Positions 26,501 to 38,519 of a stretch of DNA of 64,000 nucleotides are shown piece after piece. Every line of letters starts with the position of its first letter. Positions within the stretch are counted from its first letter, which is position 1. The translations under genes were made by a program, and so were the position numbers. A model generated the notes under the pieces. It was not told where the DNA came from. It saw only the letters and a list, made by a program, of their open reading frames with translations, and did not search any database. Source of the stretch: Rhytidiadelphus loreus (taxonomy: Eukaryota; Streptophyta; Bryopsida; Hypnales; Hylocomiaceae); NCBI GenBank assembly GCA_947034895.1, contig OX344763.1:70327093-70391092 (forward strand). Direction: 5' to 3'.

Positions 26501-28197
26501 GTCTACTGTGATGCCTCCAAGTCAGGTGGGGCCTTCGGAATTTGCAGTACATGTACCTCCTTCACATCCCCCGCCACGAACACCGCCTCCTCCACCGTCA
26601 CTAGCTGTTCCACCTCCGGTACCTCTGGAGGAGCAGTCTGCACCTGTCCTTCCAGAGGCAGACAGTAGCGATGTGGTGGAGACTCCTGATGAGCCATCAG
26701 CTTTGCCTAGTCAGGAGTCCGGCTCAGGTGCACCTCAATGATCATTCGGTGTTCTTGTGCAGTTTTAGCTCGACTCGAGCTGATTTTGATGTGGGTTGTA
26801 TGTAGTTGTAGAGTTCTCTCATAGACAACTCAACGTTTTTGACATAGTTGGACTTCTAGTGGATCGAACCATGGAGTTCAAAATTTTCACAAAGCTTTTA
26901 TGTATATCAAAACATTTTTATGTAAAGCGGTAATATCCGGATTCCTTACAGTACTTTCTTTGTACACTCATGACTTGCAGGCACTGCCAATGTTGTAGAT
27001 TTATTGCCACCTCCTATTGCATCAACCGTAGTCGCTCCTAAACCGACCTCTTTGGAGAATGTGGCTGATGTTGTATCTGAGCCGACGGACCGGAATGTCA
27101 TGGTGACGGAAGGCAATCCTGAATGTTTGAAGAGTGCCGATCAAGTCCCCGAGGACAGTTTGATACTTGATGCCAATCTTCTCCAGGTCGTAATTCCTGA
27201 ACCGGCCGCTGCCACAGAGGATTCCGTAGCGGAGACAATACAGCCCTCGCAGCAGAAGGTATGTCTCTGATTTTTAATTCGAATTCATCGTTTGTGTAGT
27301 GGCCTCTATGATCATGAACATCCGTTTTAGTTAGCATGGTGTGAGGCTATCAATGCAGGATAATAACTAGCTCCACATTCGTCCATTGTCTATCAGGAAT
27401 CTGATCCTCCATGTGATCCTCGAGGACTTCCGGAGGTGGTCAATACCCCATTGAAGTCCAGGGCGGCAGACAAGTGGATCAACGTCATCTTGGACCTCAA
27501 TGGGGTATTGTGCTCCTGTGAAGATCACAAGTATAAGGGTTGGGCCAGGCAAACTGGGGACACCTTCCAACCACACTCTGCTACCCATCCTGTAGTTGTC
27601 GGACCAAAGCTAGTGTATGTCCGTCCAGGGTGCTCTGATTTCTTACGTGCGCTAGGACAGATAGCCACAATTTCAGTGTGGAGCAGTATGAAGACTTCAA
27701 CCACTGATGAAGTGGCGACCTATCTCTTTAAGGGGCTCGACCAGCCGGTAGTCACTCTAGGTCAAACCTCTTGTAAGACACTTAAATGCAAGGACAAACA
27801 TTCCCGAATTACAACATACAGGGAGCCTAGCACAAATAAGGAACTTTTCCTTAAAAATTTAGAGAGCCTCTTCACTAGCTACCGAGGAATGTTCTCGTCC
27901 CTAAACACCGTGATAGTGGATGACAGTCCCATTAAGCACATTCTTAATGGTGCTGAAAACGTCATTTTGTCGGAGTCATGGTCATACAAGGGTAGCGGAC
28001 CGAGGGACACTTTCCTCGTAGATGTCCTCCTTCCCTGGTTTCAGAATCTCCACGCGGCTCGTGGACAGGGGCTTAAGTCGTTCCGTCAGAATGCAGCCAA
28101 TAGAATTGGCCGTCGCATGATATGTGATGATCGAAAACAGAAGAAGGATTACGATAGATTGATGGAGGTCGTCCATGCTTCACCTAACATTCGTTAG
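23505..28197 (+). CDS. Element A polyprotein: ParB-like - methyltransferase-like - linker - FCP1-like HAD (5 exons, interrupted)
   Basis: Exons inferred: 23505-24194, 24320-25669, about 25845-26727, 26981-27258 and 27397-28197; most junctions keep frame. Exon 1 holds a ParB/sulfiredoxin-like motif, IINGQHSVWASKLM. Exon 2 ends in a methyltransferase motif I-like stretch, GDNVFSVFAGGKFICAAV, lacking the usual DPF. Exon 3 has a Ser/Pro-rich part and a coiled coil (RRFAEIEEKRIQ), then a poly-Pro stretch. The last exon is an HAD domain with ILDLNGVLC, SVWSSM and VIVDDSPIKH. In-frame stops are TAG at 23682, 24737, 25265 and 26454 and TAA at 25301, with coding continuing after each. The phase across the third junction is unresolved. 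The original N-terminus is missing, replaced by the gag-like ORF. Same order as element B. As it stands probably a pseudogene unless stops are read through. Confidence 0.65.
24205..24278. repeat. Two element A palindromes inside intron 1 of the polyprotein gene
   Basis: AGCTCGAATCGAGCT at 24205-24219 and AGCTCGATTCGAGCT at 24264-24278, both inside the 125-base intron 24195-24319 (GTAAGAG ... TTTTTGCAG). The copies are almost the only structured sequence in the intron. Confidence 0.85.
25736..25750. repeat. Element A palindrome in an intron
   Basis: AGCTTGAATCGAGCT, one mismatch from the consensus, in the intron starting GTGAGTCC at 25670. Confidence 0.8.
26767..26781. repeat. Element A palindrome in an intron
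   Basis: AGCTCGACTCGAGCT, a perfect palindromic variant, in the intron 26728-26980. Confidence 0.85.
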
Positions 28198-28351
28198 GAC
28201 TGGGCCTATAGAGGGACAAGTTGGCGATTTTCATGCTCTTGAGCAGTTTTGATTGAGTCGAATTGACTTCAGCCTGTTGCATACAGATTTGTAATATTTT
28301 TCATTATTCCTTCAATAAAATAGGAAGGGTTTTGTGTGCTTCTCTTAAATC

Positions 28352-28366
28352 AGCTCAAGTCGAGCT
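28352..28366. repeat. Element A palindrome 3' of the HAD exon
   Basis: AGCTCAAGTCGAGCT, 155 bases after the HAD stop codon and before the Ser/Pro-rich ORF. Confidence 0.8.
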
Positions 28367-28474
28367 TTTTTGTTTCCTGGTTTGTGCTATCCTTGTTTTG
28401 TAGTTATTCATGGATGGTGTTTCAAGTTCTCAAAGCAATGCAGTTCTGCTCGGTGGTTATGGTCTAAATATTAC

Positions 28475-29128
28475 TTGATTCCAGAGATCGGACGGACCGG
28501 ATTCTCCCAATGGAGATCATCACATGCGTCAGCGGATTCTATACTGGACTATGGGCAATACACAATCCTTAGTAGGGGAAATTTCCTCTGCTCAGCGGCT
28601 ATAGCAAACTCTTCAATGGACTACTCTACAAAGCCTGTGGATGACGGTGGGGTGGATAGTCCGCCAAATAATGGTTCACGTCTGCCGAAGTCCTGCTCGC
28701 CTTCTCCATTGCGATGTGGGAGGGGCCTTGCTTCTTGGTTATTACCGGTGGCCTCAGACAAAGCGCCTAAGAAGAGGTTGTATGAAGAGGCCACAACTCC
28801 AATTCCTGCACATGTGAGCAAGTCATTGGTGTCTGGTGGATATCATGATACTGCTGGATCTCGTGATACACTTGCTGGAGTTGCTTCTAGTAGTGCAAGG
28901 CGCTGTCCTACGTATGTCCTATCAAGGAGTGTCCGCAAGTCTAGGACACATGATGGGGTGCAACCAAAGCAGTGCGATGCGCGTCGTCTCGACGCATGGG
29001 ACCTCAAGTGCATTCAACGACAAATGCATCAACGGTGGAATGAGTACAAGTGGCCAAATACTGGATATAGTCGCGGACCTGACATTCTAAAGGCAAGGGA
29101 GCTACAGCGAAGTAAATCACACATATAA
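28475..29128 (+). CDS. Ser/Pro-rich protein downstream of the HAD domain in element A
   Basis: The frame is open from 28370 to TAA at 29126-29128; the recognisable part starts around 28475 and MDYSTKPVDD begins at 28615. VDSPPNNG and CSPSP align with the ORF at 1.2-2.1 kb, which has the same place after a HAD domain. The C-terminus is basic (ILKARELQRSK). No domain recognised. The true start is unclear and it could be a further exon of the polyprotein gene, the palindrome at 28352 then being intronic. No counterpart was found after the element B HAD. Confidence 0.45.
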   Translation: MIPEIGRTGFSQWRSSHASADSILDYGQYTILSRGNFLCSAAIANSSMDYSTKPVDDGGVDSPPNNGSRLPKSCSPSPLRCGRGLASWLLPVASDKAPKKRLYEEATTPIPAHVSKSLVSGGYHDTAGSRDTLAGVASSSARRCPTYVLSRSVRKSRTHDGVQPKQCDARRLDAWDLKCIQRQMHQRWNEYKWPNTGYSRGPDILKARELQRSKSHI

Positions 29129-30148
29129 TACGTGTTTATAGTGTAGAGTGGGAGTCTTCAGAGACGTACATGATAGAATTCTAGAAGTGATAATCTTGTG
29201 TGAATACCAGAGGTTCGAATGAAATATATTGAGGACTGCTCGGTAATGGTGTTTTGTATGTCACGTTATACCACAGTATAGACTAGCTACATGCTGTGCA
29301 TAGCAAACCGTTTAGTATTACAAACCGGGTAGTCAAAATGTCGCATCTTCATTGTAAGTGATAGTCATGCAATTAGAAGCTTGGGCGAGCTATCACATGG
29401 TGATTGAAGAATGAAGTGCATGTTCAATTTTGACACGGTTCTGGACACAAATATTATAGGGACAAAAAAAGGCAAGCGCAGGGTGGCTACTGCTTGATTT
29501 GTTTCTAAAATCTCAGTGTGTAGAACCATGTCAAACTTGAACATGCACTTCAGTTTTCAATCATGTGGTTGCTCGCTCAAGCAATCTATTTGTAGTGTCT
29601 AACACAGGTGGTGGTGATGTGACATTTAGCTACTAGGAGTGTAACAGTGGGCTATGGTTCCACGTAATTACATACCATTCTGCAATGTATTCATCAATTA
29701 TGTATATATCAGGTGAATTCTTTCTATTAATAGAATGACATACTGTTAATTCTATAAACCATTTCAAATCTTGCCTTTTCTAACTTTGTTTGGATGTCTT
29801 CGCATTGTGTTTTATGTGTTTTCTAACCTCAAAATCAACTCTATTCATCACTTAGGAGCTTCTAGACATTCTCAATTCATTAGACTATGACTCCCATTTC
29901 ACTAGAAAACTCCCAAAATATTGAATATAGTGTTCCGAGAGGTCTCCAGATGATAGATGCTAAAAGCAAACCAGCATGGCAAGAACCAGCATTGCAAAAA
30001 TCCATTGCATGAACTCTAAATTCATCTTTCAAATATCACATTTAAACATCATCCAACAAAGCATTGCCAATCAATTGACAGAATTTTACATTTTCACAAA
30101 TGAAAGCAATGACAACCTCGTTTGTCCTTGTATGTGGAGAAGGAGAAT
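29129..30148. other. Intergenic DNA between elements A and B
   Basis: Contains the hairpin below; otherwise no gene seen. The A/B boundary lies somewhere here; no terminal repeat or target duplication was found by eye. Confidence 0.4.
29379..29582. mobile_element. MITE-like imperfect palindrome, about 200 bp
   Basis: The left arm (29379-29445, starting GCTTGGGCGAGCTATCACAT) and right arm (29520-29582) are imperfect reverse complements, including GAAGTGCATGTTCAA and TTGAACATGCACTTC. No target duplication was resolved. Confidence 0.6.
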
Positions 30149-30168
30149 CATCTGGGGACATCCAGATG
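30149..30168. repeat. Element B palindrome (left-most copy)
   Basis: CATCTGGGGACATCCAGATG, matching the element B arms with a changed centre, downstream of the transposase gene. Confidence 0.7.
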
Positions 30169-30239
30169 GACTTCCCAAAGTGCTAACAATAAGGATGCAT
30201 CTAGAGGGCTCCAGACAAACTTAAGAAACTGAAGTATCG

Positions 30240-33200
30240 TTAAGGGTCCACCTCATTTGCCCTATTCAAATTCACTAAGGTAGCCTCCCTACTTTTCTTA
30301 GGAATTGTCCATGATGTTGGATCTACAATCTTGGACCAATTCGAATAAACTATGCAAGTTGCATCCAACCAGGTCAGAGGACTATTCTCAACAACCCATT
30401 TGAATTCCCGTACCAACAATTGCGGTATCTTAATTCCAAAGTACTTTCAGAGTTATCCGGTCGCCAATACTGAAGCAAGAACTTTCCGTAATTCGCATCT
30501 CCTTGTAGTCTACATATAGTGGACAATACTCTTCCTTGCCAAACAGCACAGATTTCTGGATCTTCAGGTCTCAAAAGAACCCATGAACCTGAAAGTATGT
30601 CAAGCCAAGGTCTGGATTGAAGCTTTCCAATGGTGCTTCATTTGCGGGGCCGTAGTATGGTTCTGGATCCTCTTCCTCAGGAATGATGTCTATAGGATTG
30701 ACCAAGAAAGTTCGACGAGGATTTTCATCGCGTATCATCCTCCAATCGTGTTGTGGCCAAAAGCCTTCCACCAACTCTGAAGGGTATTCAAGTAGTGGTT
30801 CTCTAAGCTCACACAGTACAGAATTCCAGTATTCCACATAAGGACCAAAGGCAGTTGCAAATCCCTCGCATTTAGACATCCCGTTTTTCCAGTACTGAAT
30901 GTACTTTTCTAGTCCTATCATCATAAAACCCTTGTTTAGAGTAGCTTTCCTTGCCATTTCAACAGCCTTTTTTCGATTTCCCGTGGCCTTGGGAACTTCG
31001 CTACCCCACATGGGTTTGAATGGAACAGGCTTCGGACAGCCTGGAGGGAGCTTCGTCCGTCCATGTGAATCTCTCTTCCAGAGGCATTAAGAAGGTTTAT
31101 CAGATGGTAGCCACTGTGAATCAACTGCTGACTTTTTATACTTCATGACGAGGACCCCTCACTATCCACATAAAATTTAAAAAGATGCATCTCCCCCAAT
31201 CCAATTAATCTAGCCGTCCCACTACTTTGGTATCCCTTTACGAACGACTTGAAATCAGCCACCTCTTGAATGGACTCAGGCATGAATGATTGCTCTTGCG
31301 ACTGTATGAAGGCTCTCATCAAGTCGACAACAACAAAAGTATTCTTCGTCTTCAAGGCCTTAGAGAGGTGGCTGAAATAAGCATCACTGTCTTCGTGAGT
31401 ATGTCCGACAAGTAGGAAACCAACTTGAATTTCCTTGAAGACTCCCCGCGCAGTCAACAAAGACAAGAACGCCATAAGGTATTGGTTCTTGTTATCCTTT
31501 GCCGAGTTGTCAAGTTGAAGATATGATTTCTCAGGAAGAGGAGAGGGTCCACGTCGAGAAGATGGTTCCACTAGGGTCAAACAATCTATACAACGTGATT
31601 TTCCTCTAAGCAATGCTTCAAACATAGGGTTTACTGGCGGGTATGGAAATAAGTCACCTGTCTCTTGAATCGCAGGACCCTCGAGTCTGCGAAACAATCT
31701 AGCCAACGACGAAATGGTGAAGTTTGAATCTCCTGACCAACACGACGGTGTATAGTGGGCATATGCACCGTCACCATGACCATGAGCTACCATTCCTGTT
31801 ACGCTCATCGGTATCTGCCCCAAACCTTGAGTAGCCTTTGTTGTCACACGCATCTTTGGTAAAGCTGTCTTTGAAGTATCCATCTTGTCGTGAATTACAC
31901 ATAATATGTCCTGCGGATTCCTTTTGGACTCCTCCCGCCATGAAGCATATAGGCGACGGCATGAGGCTTGATGATTGTGATGTTCAGTTCGTTGCTTCGA
32001 AAATTCCACAAATTCAGGACTTCTTTTGGGCGACTTTAGAAGGAAATGCTGCAACTGGTCACATACACTACACTTTGCAAACGAGCTTCCAACGGGCATT
32101 ATAGAAACACTGTTGAAATGCTCCTTCTTGATTCTACTAATTGTAGATTGGCTCACAGGCGGAAGGCCATAGTCTACATTTAACTGCAAAGAAAACAGAA
32201 GTATGCATAAGCTACAATTGAGCAAAAATGTCATGGAGAAGAGAACTGAACAACGAAGACAAACTAATTTGAATTAAAAAATAGAAGATATGCATGTCTC
32301 ATCTAGAGTGATCTAGTTGAGATTGAACCTAGAAAGGAAATTAGAACTAGTACCTCATTAGCCTCAACACGAACTCGTTTCCAGTTATTTCCAACAGGCA
32401 AAAATTTCAGAGTGTCCATTCGTCCGTGTCCGATGCCGCGCATTTGGTGGGGCATTTGGTCAGCGTTCTCGTCAATGATAGCTTTCATAGTTCCACTGGC
32501 TTGAACGGTTCCAATCCTTAGCCGTTTAATCCCTTTGTTTCCGTGTGTGCCAGAAACAACGCCGTCTTTGTACATTATCATATAACCATGGTTTGTGGAC
32601 TTCGAAATTCCATGAATTACGTACCAAGTCGTCATGCATATATCCAAACCCTCAAGAGTGATTACTTTCCGGTTCCGGTCCCCGCAGAAATTATGAATTT
32701 GGCCACCTGTAGCAATTCCATATTCGCGTCAATCCTCAAAGGACTTCAAATAGTATCTCTACCTCACAATCAACGTTTGTTCCTGAGGAAAGAACTGGCA
32801 ACACCCTCTACTGCAGCATGGGGAGGCACTAACCTTCCGAATTTCAGAGTCCGTAGTTTTCCGGGTGGCCAGAGAATCTGGGACGCATACACTCGGCTTC
32901 CGATTTATGAATCGATAAGGCGCTTTCTCTCTTCCTCCAAGATATGCTAAGGGATCTCCAACAACGGGAATGGCAGCGAAATAGTCAACCGTCTCCTTCA
33001 ACGATCGTCCACTAGGAAACCAGCAAGCTGATAATGGCCACTGGGCATGACTCATTATGGCGTCCATGTTTCCTAGAAAAACATCCAACACCGTTACACC
33101 CAAATACTCCTCACCAAGTACTCCGTCTTGAAAATGATCAATTGGCCTCCAACAAATTATTCGCCCGGCCGCCTCAACAAGGCCTGTAGAGTTCTGCAGA

Positions 33201-33406
33201 TGAACCTCGAGCCCCAACCAGTCATCTTGCGGAACATATGAAGAAGAATCCGTAGGAGGAGGTGCAGGTGTCTTTTGAACTTCTTGTGCTCTCCAAAGTA
33301 CTGTCCGATTTACGGCATCCAACATTGATGTAAGTCCCCTTTGGGACGGCGTGACAGGGATATTCTCCGCTCTAGGGACAACGAAAAGCGGCCGAACCAA
33401 GACCAA
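30240..33406 (-). pseudogene. DUF7869-type transposase/integrase-like gene of element B, decayed
   Basis: Aligns block by block with the element A gene: CCSRGCCQFFPQE, VITLEGLDICMTTW, CSVCDQL, VIHDKMD, MVAHGH, YLQLDNSAKDNKN, and LLVGHTHEDSDAYF. An intron is visible at 32184-32353 (GTACTAG ... TTTGCAG). Damage: TAG at 32759-32761 and a TGA soon after, in a frame that then continues; a frameshift after KFYVDSEG near 31145; and a TAA near 31089, close to where the element A copy has TAG. The C-terminal part (VEYWNSVLCELREPL) again matches element A. The start is not an ATG and lies at a probable acceptor, so at least one upstream exon is missing from this call. Divergent to the element B polyprotein gene, as in A. 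Confidence 0.7.
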
Positions 33407-33866
33407 AACACCCTACTCTATTGGGATGTCCACCCCAAGCCACTGGCCCTGTGGACTACCATCCACAACCAACCCTCCACCAACCTCACCGAATCCCGCA
33501 GCAAAAAGCTTAACTTCATCTCCATTTCCAAATAAACGAGCTCGAGCGGTCGACTCTTTGGAGCCTTATCCTGTCGAGTGCTCAATCGAATACGGGATTA
33601 CATCATTGCATTCACTGAAGACATCCATGTCAAATTCCTTGCAAATAAGCAAGGAGTCCTGAGATCCCTTCGAATGTGATAAATGCCTAACAATCAGGGA
33701 AACATATAGAAGTGTGAGAAACAAACTGACATACAAGCATGTTGAGGATAAATGTGACATATGGTGATTTTCACTTCATTTGTTGTGTGATGATTCAGAC
33801 ACATGAAGTTATTGTCGAAGGAAACAAGTACAATCGGAACGACGAATTGAACCCAAAGATATTAGG
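33407..33866. other. Non-coding, probable leader intron of the element B transposase
   Basis: No gene seen; it leads into the palindrome cluster. Confidence 0.35.
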
Positions 33867-34316
33867 CATCTGGATCACTCCAGATGAACAAGACTCATCT
33901 GGATCACTCCAGATATGGGATGGTCCATTCATTGATTCCAATGCAAGGCACACAGATAAGAAGACTGGTAAGGTACCAACCAATACCCGATTGGAGTGAT
34001 CCATATAACATTCACCATCAGGAGTGATCCAGGTACTATTCTACATCTGGAGTGATCCAGATGCTACTCTACATCCGGAGTGATCCAGATGCTATTCTAC
34101 ATCTGCAGTGATCCAGATGGTATTCGACATCTAAAGTGATCGACATAGTAGTCAACATCAGATAGCGTACAATCAACATCATCACTCATAAAATAGCAGC
34201 AAGGGTGCCTCATCGAGCAAACAATTTTAGCAGAAGCCACCGACTTCTTCGGTTCAGGCTAGTCCAACTATGGCCACATGGCCACAGCATAAATTTCATC
34301 TGGATCTATCCAGATG
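33867..34316. promoter_or_regulatory. Cluster of six CATCTGGATCACTCCAGATG palindromes upstream of the element B transposase
   Basis: Copies at 33867-33886, 33896-33915, 34044-34063, 34072-34091, 34100-34119 and 34297-34316, plus decayed copies near 34012. The centre is asymmetric and appears in both orientations (GATCAC and GTGATC), while the CATCTGG/CCAGATG arms are kept. Same relation to the gene as the element A cluster. Confidence 0.9.
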
Positions 34317-36159
34317 AAACTATATTATACGAAATGATGAAACCATATATCGAAATCGACTAAAAGTAGAATGGATTGAAGTTCAGTACCCTTGAAATGT
34401 AATGTACTCTGACGCATCTCACACGTGTGCCAGTATTTGTATAACAATACGCAAACAGGTAAATCGAATTCACATACGTCTACCGTTGATTGAATAATAC
34501 TCTGGAAGTGACCGTCATATATCTCTAAACCTCCATGCTTGTTTTATGTTTTCAACAGTGGTTTCATCACTATGCTGCACTCTTCTGTCCGACCAAATGA
34601 ATTGCATTTGAATAGAATGTGCTCAAAGTCAGTTGACACGTCTGATGATAACAAGGGAATTTGTGGGACATCTTTCTAGGCTGATTCATTGAAATTACAT
34701 TGACGACCTGAAACTTAGAAACTGCAGTACGAAGAAGTGACAATGTCTTACCTTCTACACAAAACACCGTCGACAAAGAAGGCCTCCGCGCGAGCACCCG
34801 CAACACACCCAAACTTCGTTATCCCAAATCGCCACGGCTTGGAGGTGCGTGATGCGCACGAGAATTCAGTGGAATTCAAAAATAATGAGAATGACTAACC
34901 ACAAGAGAGTTGACCTCCCAGGAGGACGAAGATCGTTTTCAAAATTCTGCAATCCCGCCAGAATTGTGCACGGGATACCTTGGCGGCGGATCTTCGTTGT
35001 GGACTTTGACTACCGGAGATTTGTCAGCAAATTAAGGCATTATATAGTAGTCGATGTTCATTAAATGTGCTCGTGGATTCGGAATTTGACTTCGTAAAGT
35101 TCCAATTCCATTGGCTTTGATGGATGGTGCACTCGATTCCTATTTGATCATGATTTGCGTCTTCAATTTAAAGCTTTGTGATCATATTAAGTTCGTTACA
35201 TGATAATGTAGTATTTCATACACACACTTGAGAACTTCCTCTTCAAATATCTCTGACACCAGTGAAATCCATTTCATTTGTTTCAGGAAAAAAAAAAAAA
35301 AAAAAAATCTCTGACATTAGTGATCTCTTTCAAATTCCAAAGGTTTAGGGTGCAGTATCCCAACAATTCTAACAAATAACATGATACAAGGTAATATGGA
35401 GTTTCTACTAAATAACAAAATATTTCTAGAAAATAAGGAAATAAACCGTCAATTCGGAGGTTCCGGTTTCCATATTCTGTACAAATGGCAACAACCATTT
35501 ATTACACTAAGCACGTAAGATAATCTAGGGACATAATGAATCAAGATTTTGATTTCACCCCTTTGCAAATGAAATCCATTTCATTTGTTTAGGGAAAAAA
35601 AAAAAAATTGGCAAAGACACGTGTCTGACAGAAGCTCTAGGAATTGGGACTTCTGAGTTTTGATCCACTGACAGAAACTTCTGAAATATCCGGGATCCAT
35701 TCCACTGACAGTGAGACGATTAATTCCATCCACAATTACTTTAATTAGGGAAGTCACGGGACTTTCAAAGCTAGGAATGATTGTAGATGCTTTCTCTGCA
35801 CACCGTGTCAATGAAGATTACACGAACTGACATATTTTTGGTAATATGTTTTATCCAAATTTAACGTAGTTCCATTGCCTAGGAAACAATAAAATTACAC
35901 CCAATACAAAAGGGGCTTGGATAGTTATTTTGAACGGTAACTATTTTAAAGTTATTGAATTTCGACAGGTCCAAGCACCAATAATGTACACAACAAAATT
36001 TAATTCATTGCATGTATGAGATTTAGAAAATTTAAAAAGTAATATATATGAGACATTGGGAAATCAAATGAGTCAATAATCTCAATGGTTGAATCATTCA
36101 TTCATTGAATACCCTAAACCGGTATCTAGAATACGAAAAAATGTAAGCAAAAGATTGGG
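34317..36159. other. Intergenic DNA of element B
   Basis: No gene seen. There is an A-run at 35288-35307 and a repeated phrase GAAATCCATTTCATTTGTTT at about 35266 and 35571, each followed by an A-rich run, like two copies of one short repeat. An E2F-like TCCCGCCA lies at 34953-34960. Confidence 0.4.
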
Positions 36160-36390
36160 TGATCTATGCTGGTCATTTGAAGATGTACCATGAGCATCAG
36201 GAGATGTCTCTACAACATCTGGAGATTTTTGAAGAACAGCTAAAGAAATTTGCAGATCATGCACAAATTTATGCAAGTCATAGTGAAATGTACGCAAAAC
36301 ACTAGGAAATGCTTGCAAAATATTGGTAGATGTATACAAATCATAGAGAGATGTACGCAAAGCATTTATAGATGTAAGGAGAACATTGAA
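36160..36390. repeat. 21-bp tandem repeat, 11 diverged units
   Basis: Units such as AGATGTACGCAAAGCATTTA(T) are spaced exactly 21 bp from 36160 to 36390; because 21 is a multiple of 3 the array stays open as 7-residue repeats in one frame. Not called a gene: no flanking coding signal. Confidence 0.8.
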
Positions 36391-38519
36391 ATCTATAGTT
36401 ACAAATTAAAACTTCAGAATCTAGAATCTCACTGGAAGAAAAAATGAATAAATTCTTTGATGAGTTCCTGAAAGAGGTGTCAATTTGACTTCAGTACTTC
36501 ACACTTAACATATTAATTTGTCAAGAAATCATTTTGTAGGATCATAAATTCATAAAGCGCTTCACTGTCTTGTTGAAAGTGAATGATTATTATCTCCACT
36601 GACATCTATGTAGGCTTTTTTAGCCCTTGAGTTCCCAAAAGTGAAGTTCTGTCATTCACTGAATCAATGGCCCTCTTAAATTGTTCCCCAAGCCCTGTAA
36701 TGGGCATAGTGCTTGCCAAAATAGAAATGAGTTGAAAAATCAGAAGCAAAGTAAACAACTATGAAATTAGGAGGAATTTTAATTTTAAATAATTATTTTA
36801 TAATATTCTCTGACATGTAAAATCTAAGCCATGTCAAATCTAGTTGTAGTTAAATTCCCTTGAATTTGAACATGTTTTTTATAATTTCATTATACTATTT
36901 TGGACCATTTAGACATTCATTTCCAATTTGTTGGCCAAGGTTTACTTACATGTTTGATTCCCTTTCTTTCCCCTTTTTCTTCATATTTTTTCCATTATGT
37001 GGGACGGGATAGGCTCCCGTTCTTTTTTGTCTATGATCTCACAGCCTTGTCTAGGCTAGACTCATCTTTCCTTTAAATAATGCATATAATTATAACTGTG
37101 TCAAAGATTATTAACTGAAGACAGTCTTCTAAGTATCAAACCGTCTTTAAATTGATCCATTATTTTCATTTTGAAGAATGTCTTGGATGTTACAAAAGAA
37201 TCATAAATGATTCTCTGTAGTGTAACTTAAGTTTTATTATTTCAATTTAATAGCACAGTACAAAGTCTTATGCCATGTTGTATTAAATGTACAACTTTCC
37301 TAAAATTGTAGAGGAAGTTTGGAAATCAATGCTAAGCTTTGAGGGATCCGTACATGTACCATTGTACCTCAGTCTGTGACTGAAAAACAAAATTATACTT
37401 TTGTTAGTATAGAATTTTTTAAAATTTAATTTGTACAAATCTACAAATATTTTCAATGAATTTAATTCCTTAATATAATGAATATATTAGATTGATTTTT
37501 GTTCCTATATAATGATTTGTTTGATGGGAAAACGAAGGTGTACCACATTTATACACATTATATAACCACACTTTTGGGTGTACACTTAAAGAAATGATAA
37601 ACATCATACTATTCATTTTAGAAGCCTTTCATGAATAATTGCTACAATTGTAGAAAGATGCATTGTAGAAGGAATTGTATAGACCATTTTTGGAATCGAT
37701 ATGAATTAGTTTCAATTTAAATTCTATACACTTGAGTTTCATTGGTGGTCAACATTATTATTTTAGACTCACCCCATAAATATGTCAATAAATAAGTGAT
37801 TATTATACGCCGAAAATCTTGTTTTGGTTGATTTTTTACAGTATACTAGGCCTATGTATTAAATTCAATATTATTTTTAAAATGAGATTCATATGATTGA
37901 ATGTGTAATTATGATTAAAATACTCAATCATTATAATTTGTCATGAAATGAAATGCGTTGATTTGAAGCATAGACATTCAATATTTAAATGATTATCAAT
38001 CAATCATGGAGATTTGATTTATATGAACACAATGAATTTCTTATCAAGTGTTCCAAAATTACTAGAAACCATGACCCGGCCTCAATTAGAAAATTGAATA
38101 AGCAAATCCATAAAATGTAGGAGTATGTAATATTAATAATTAAGTGAGAAGTAGGCAATTATATAATTATACCCAATTTTAAGCCTTCAATGACTAGAAA
38201 GAAGTTTAAATTCGGTCTTGTTTTCTTAAGCAATGTTAAAGTTTAGTTTAACATTATACGGGGCTTCTAATTAATTGTTTCTTTAAACCAATGCATTACT
38301 CTAATGCTCTTTATTAAAGATAATGATATAATACAAACTTCTATGTACATTAATCTGATTTTCTGTAATATAATCAATGAAAGTTTGCAACTTAGAATCT
38401 TGAAAATGACATTCCACCAAAAAAATACCGGATGAAAATGTAGGCCCTCTCGAAGAAAGTAGAACCAATATATGAGTTGTAAAATAATAATGGCTAATAA
38501 AAAAAAATGTAGTATGAAT
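36391..38519. other. AT-rich DNA, no gene seen
   Basis: Very AT-rich with only short chance frames. Confidence 0.4.

Noticed and set aside
35288..35307. A poly-A tail marking a processed retrogene
   Set aside because: No coding sequence precedes it; a related A-rich run follows the same phrase at 35.59 kb, which fits a short dispersed repeat.
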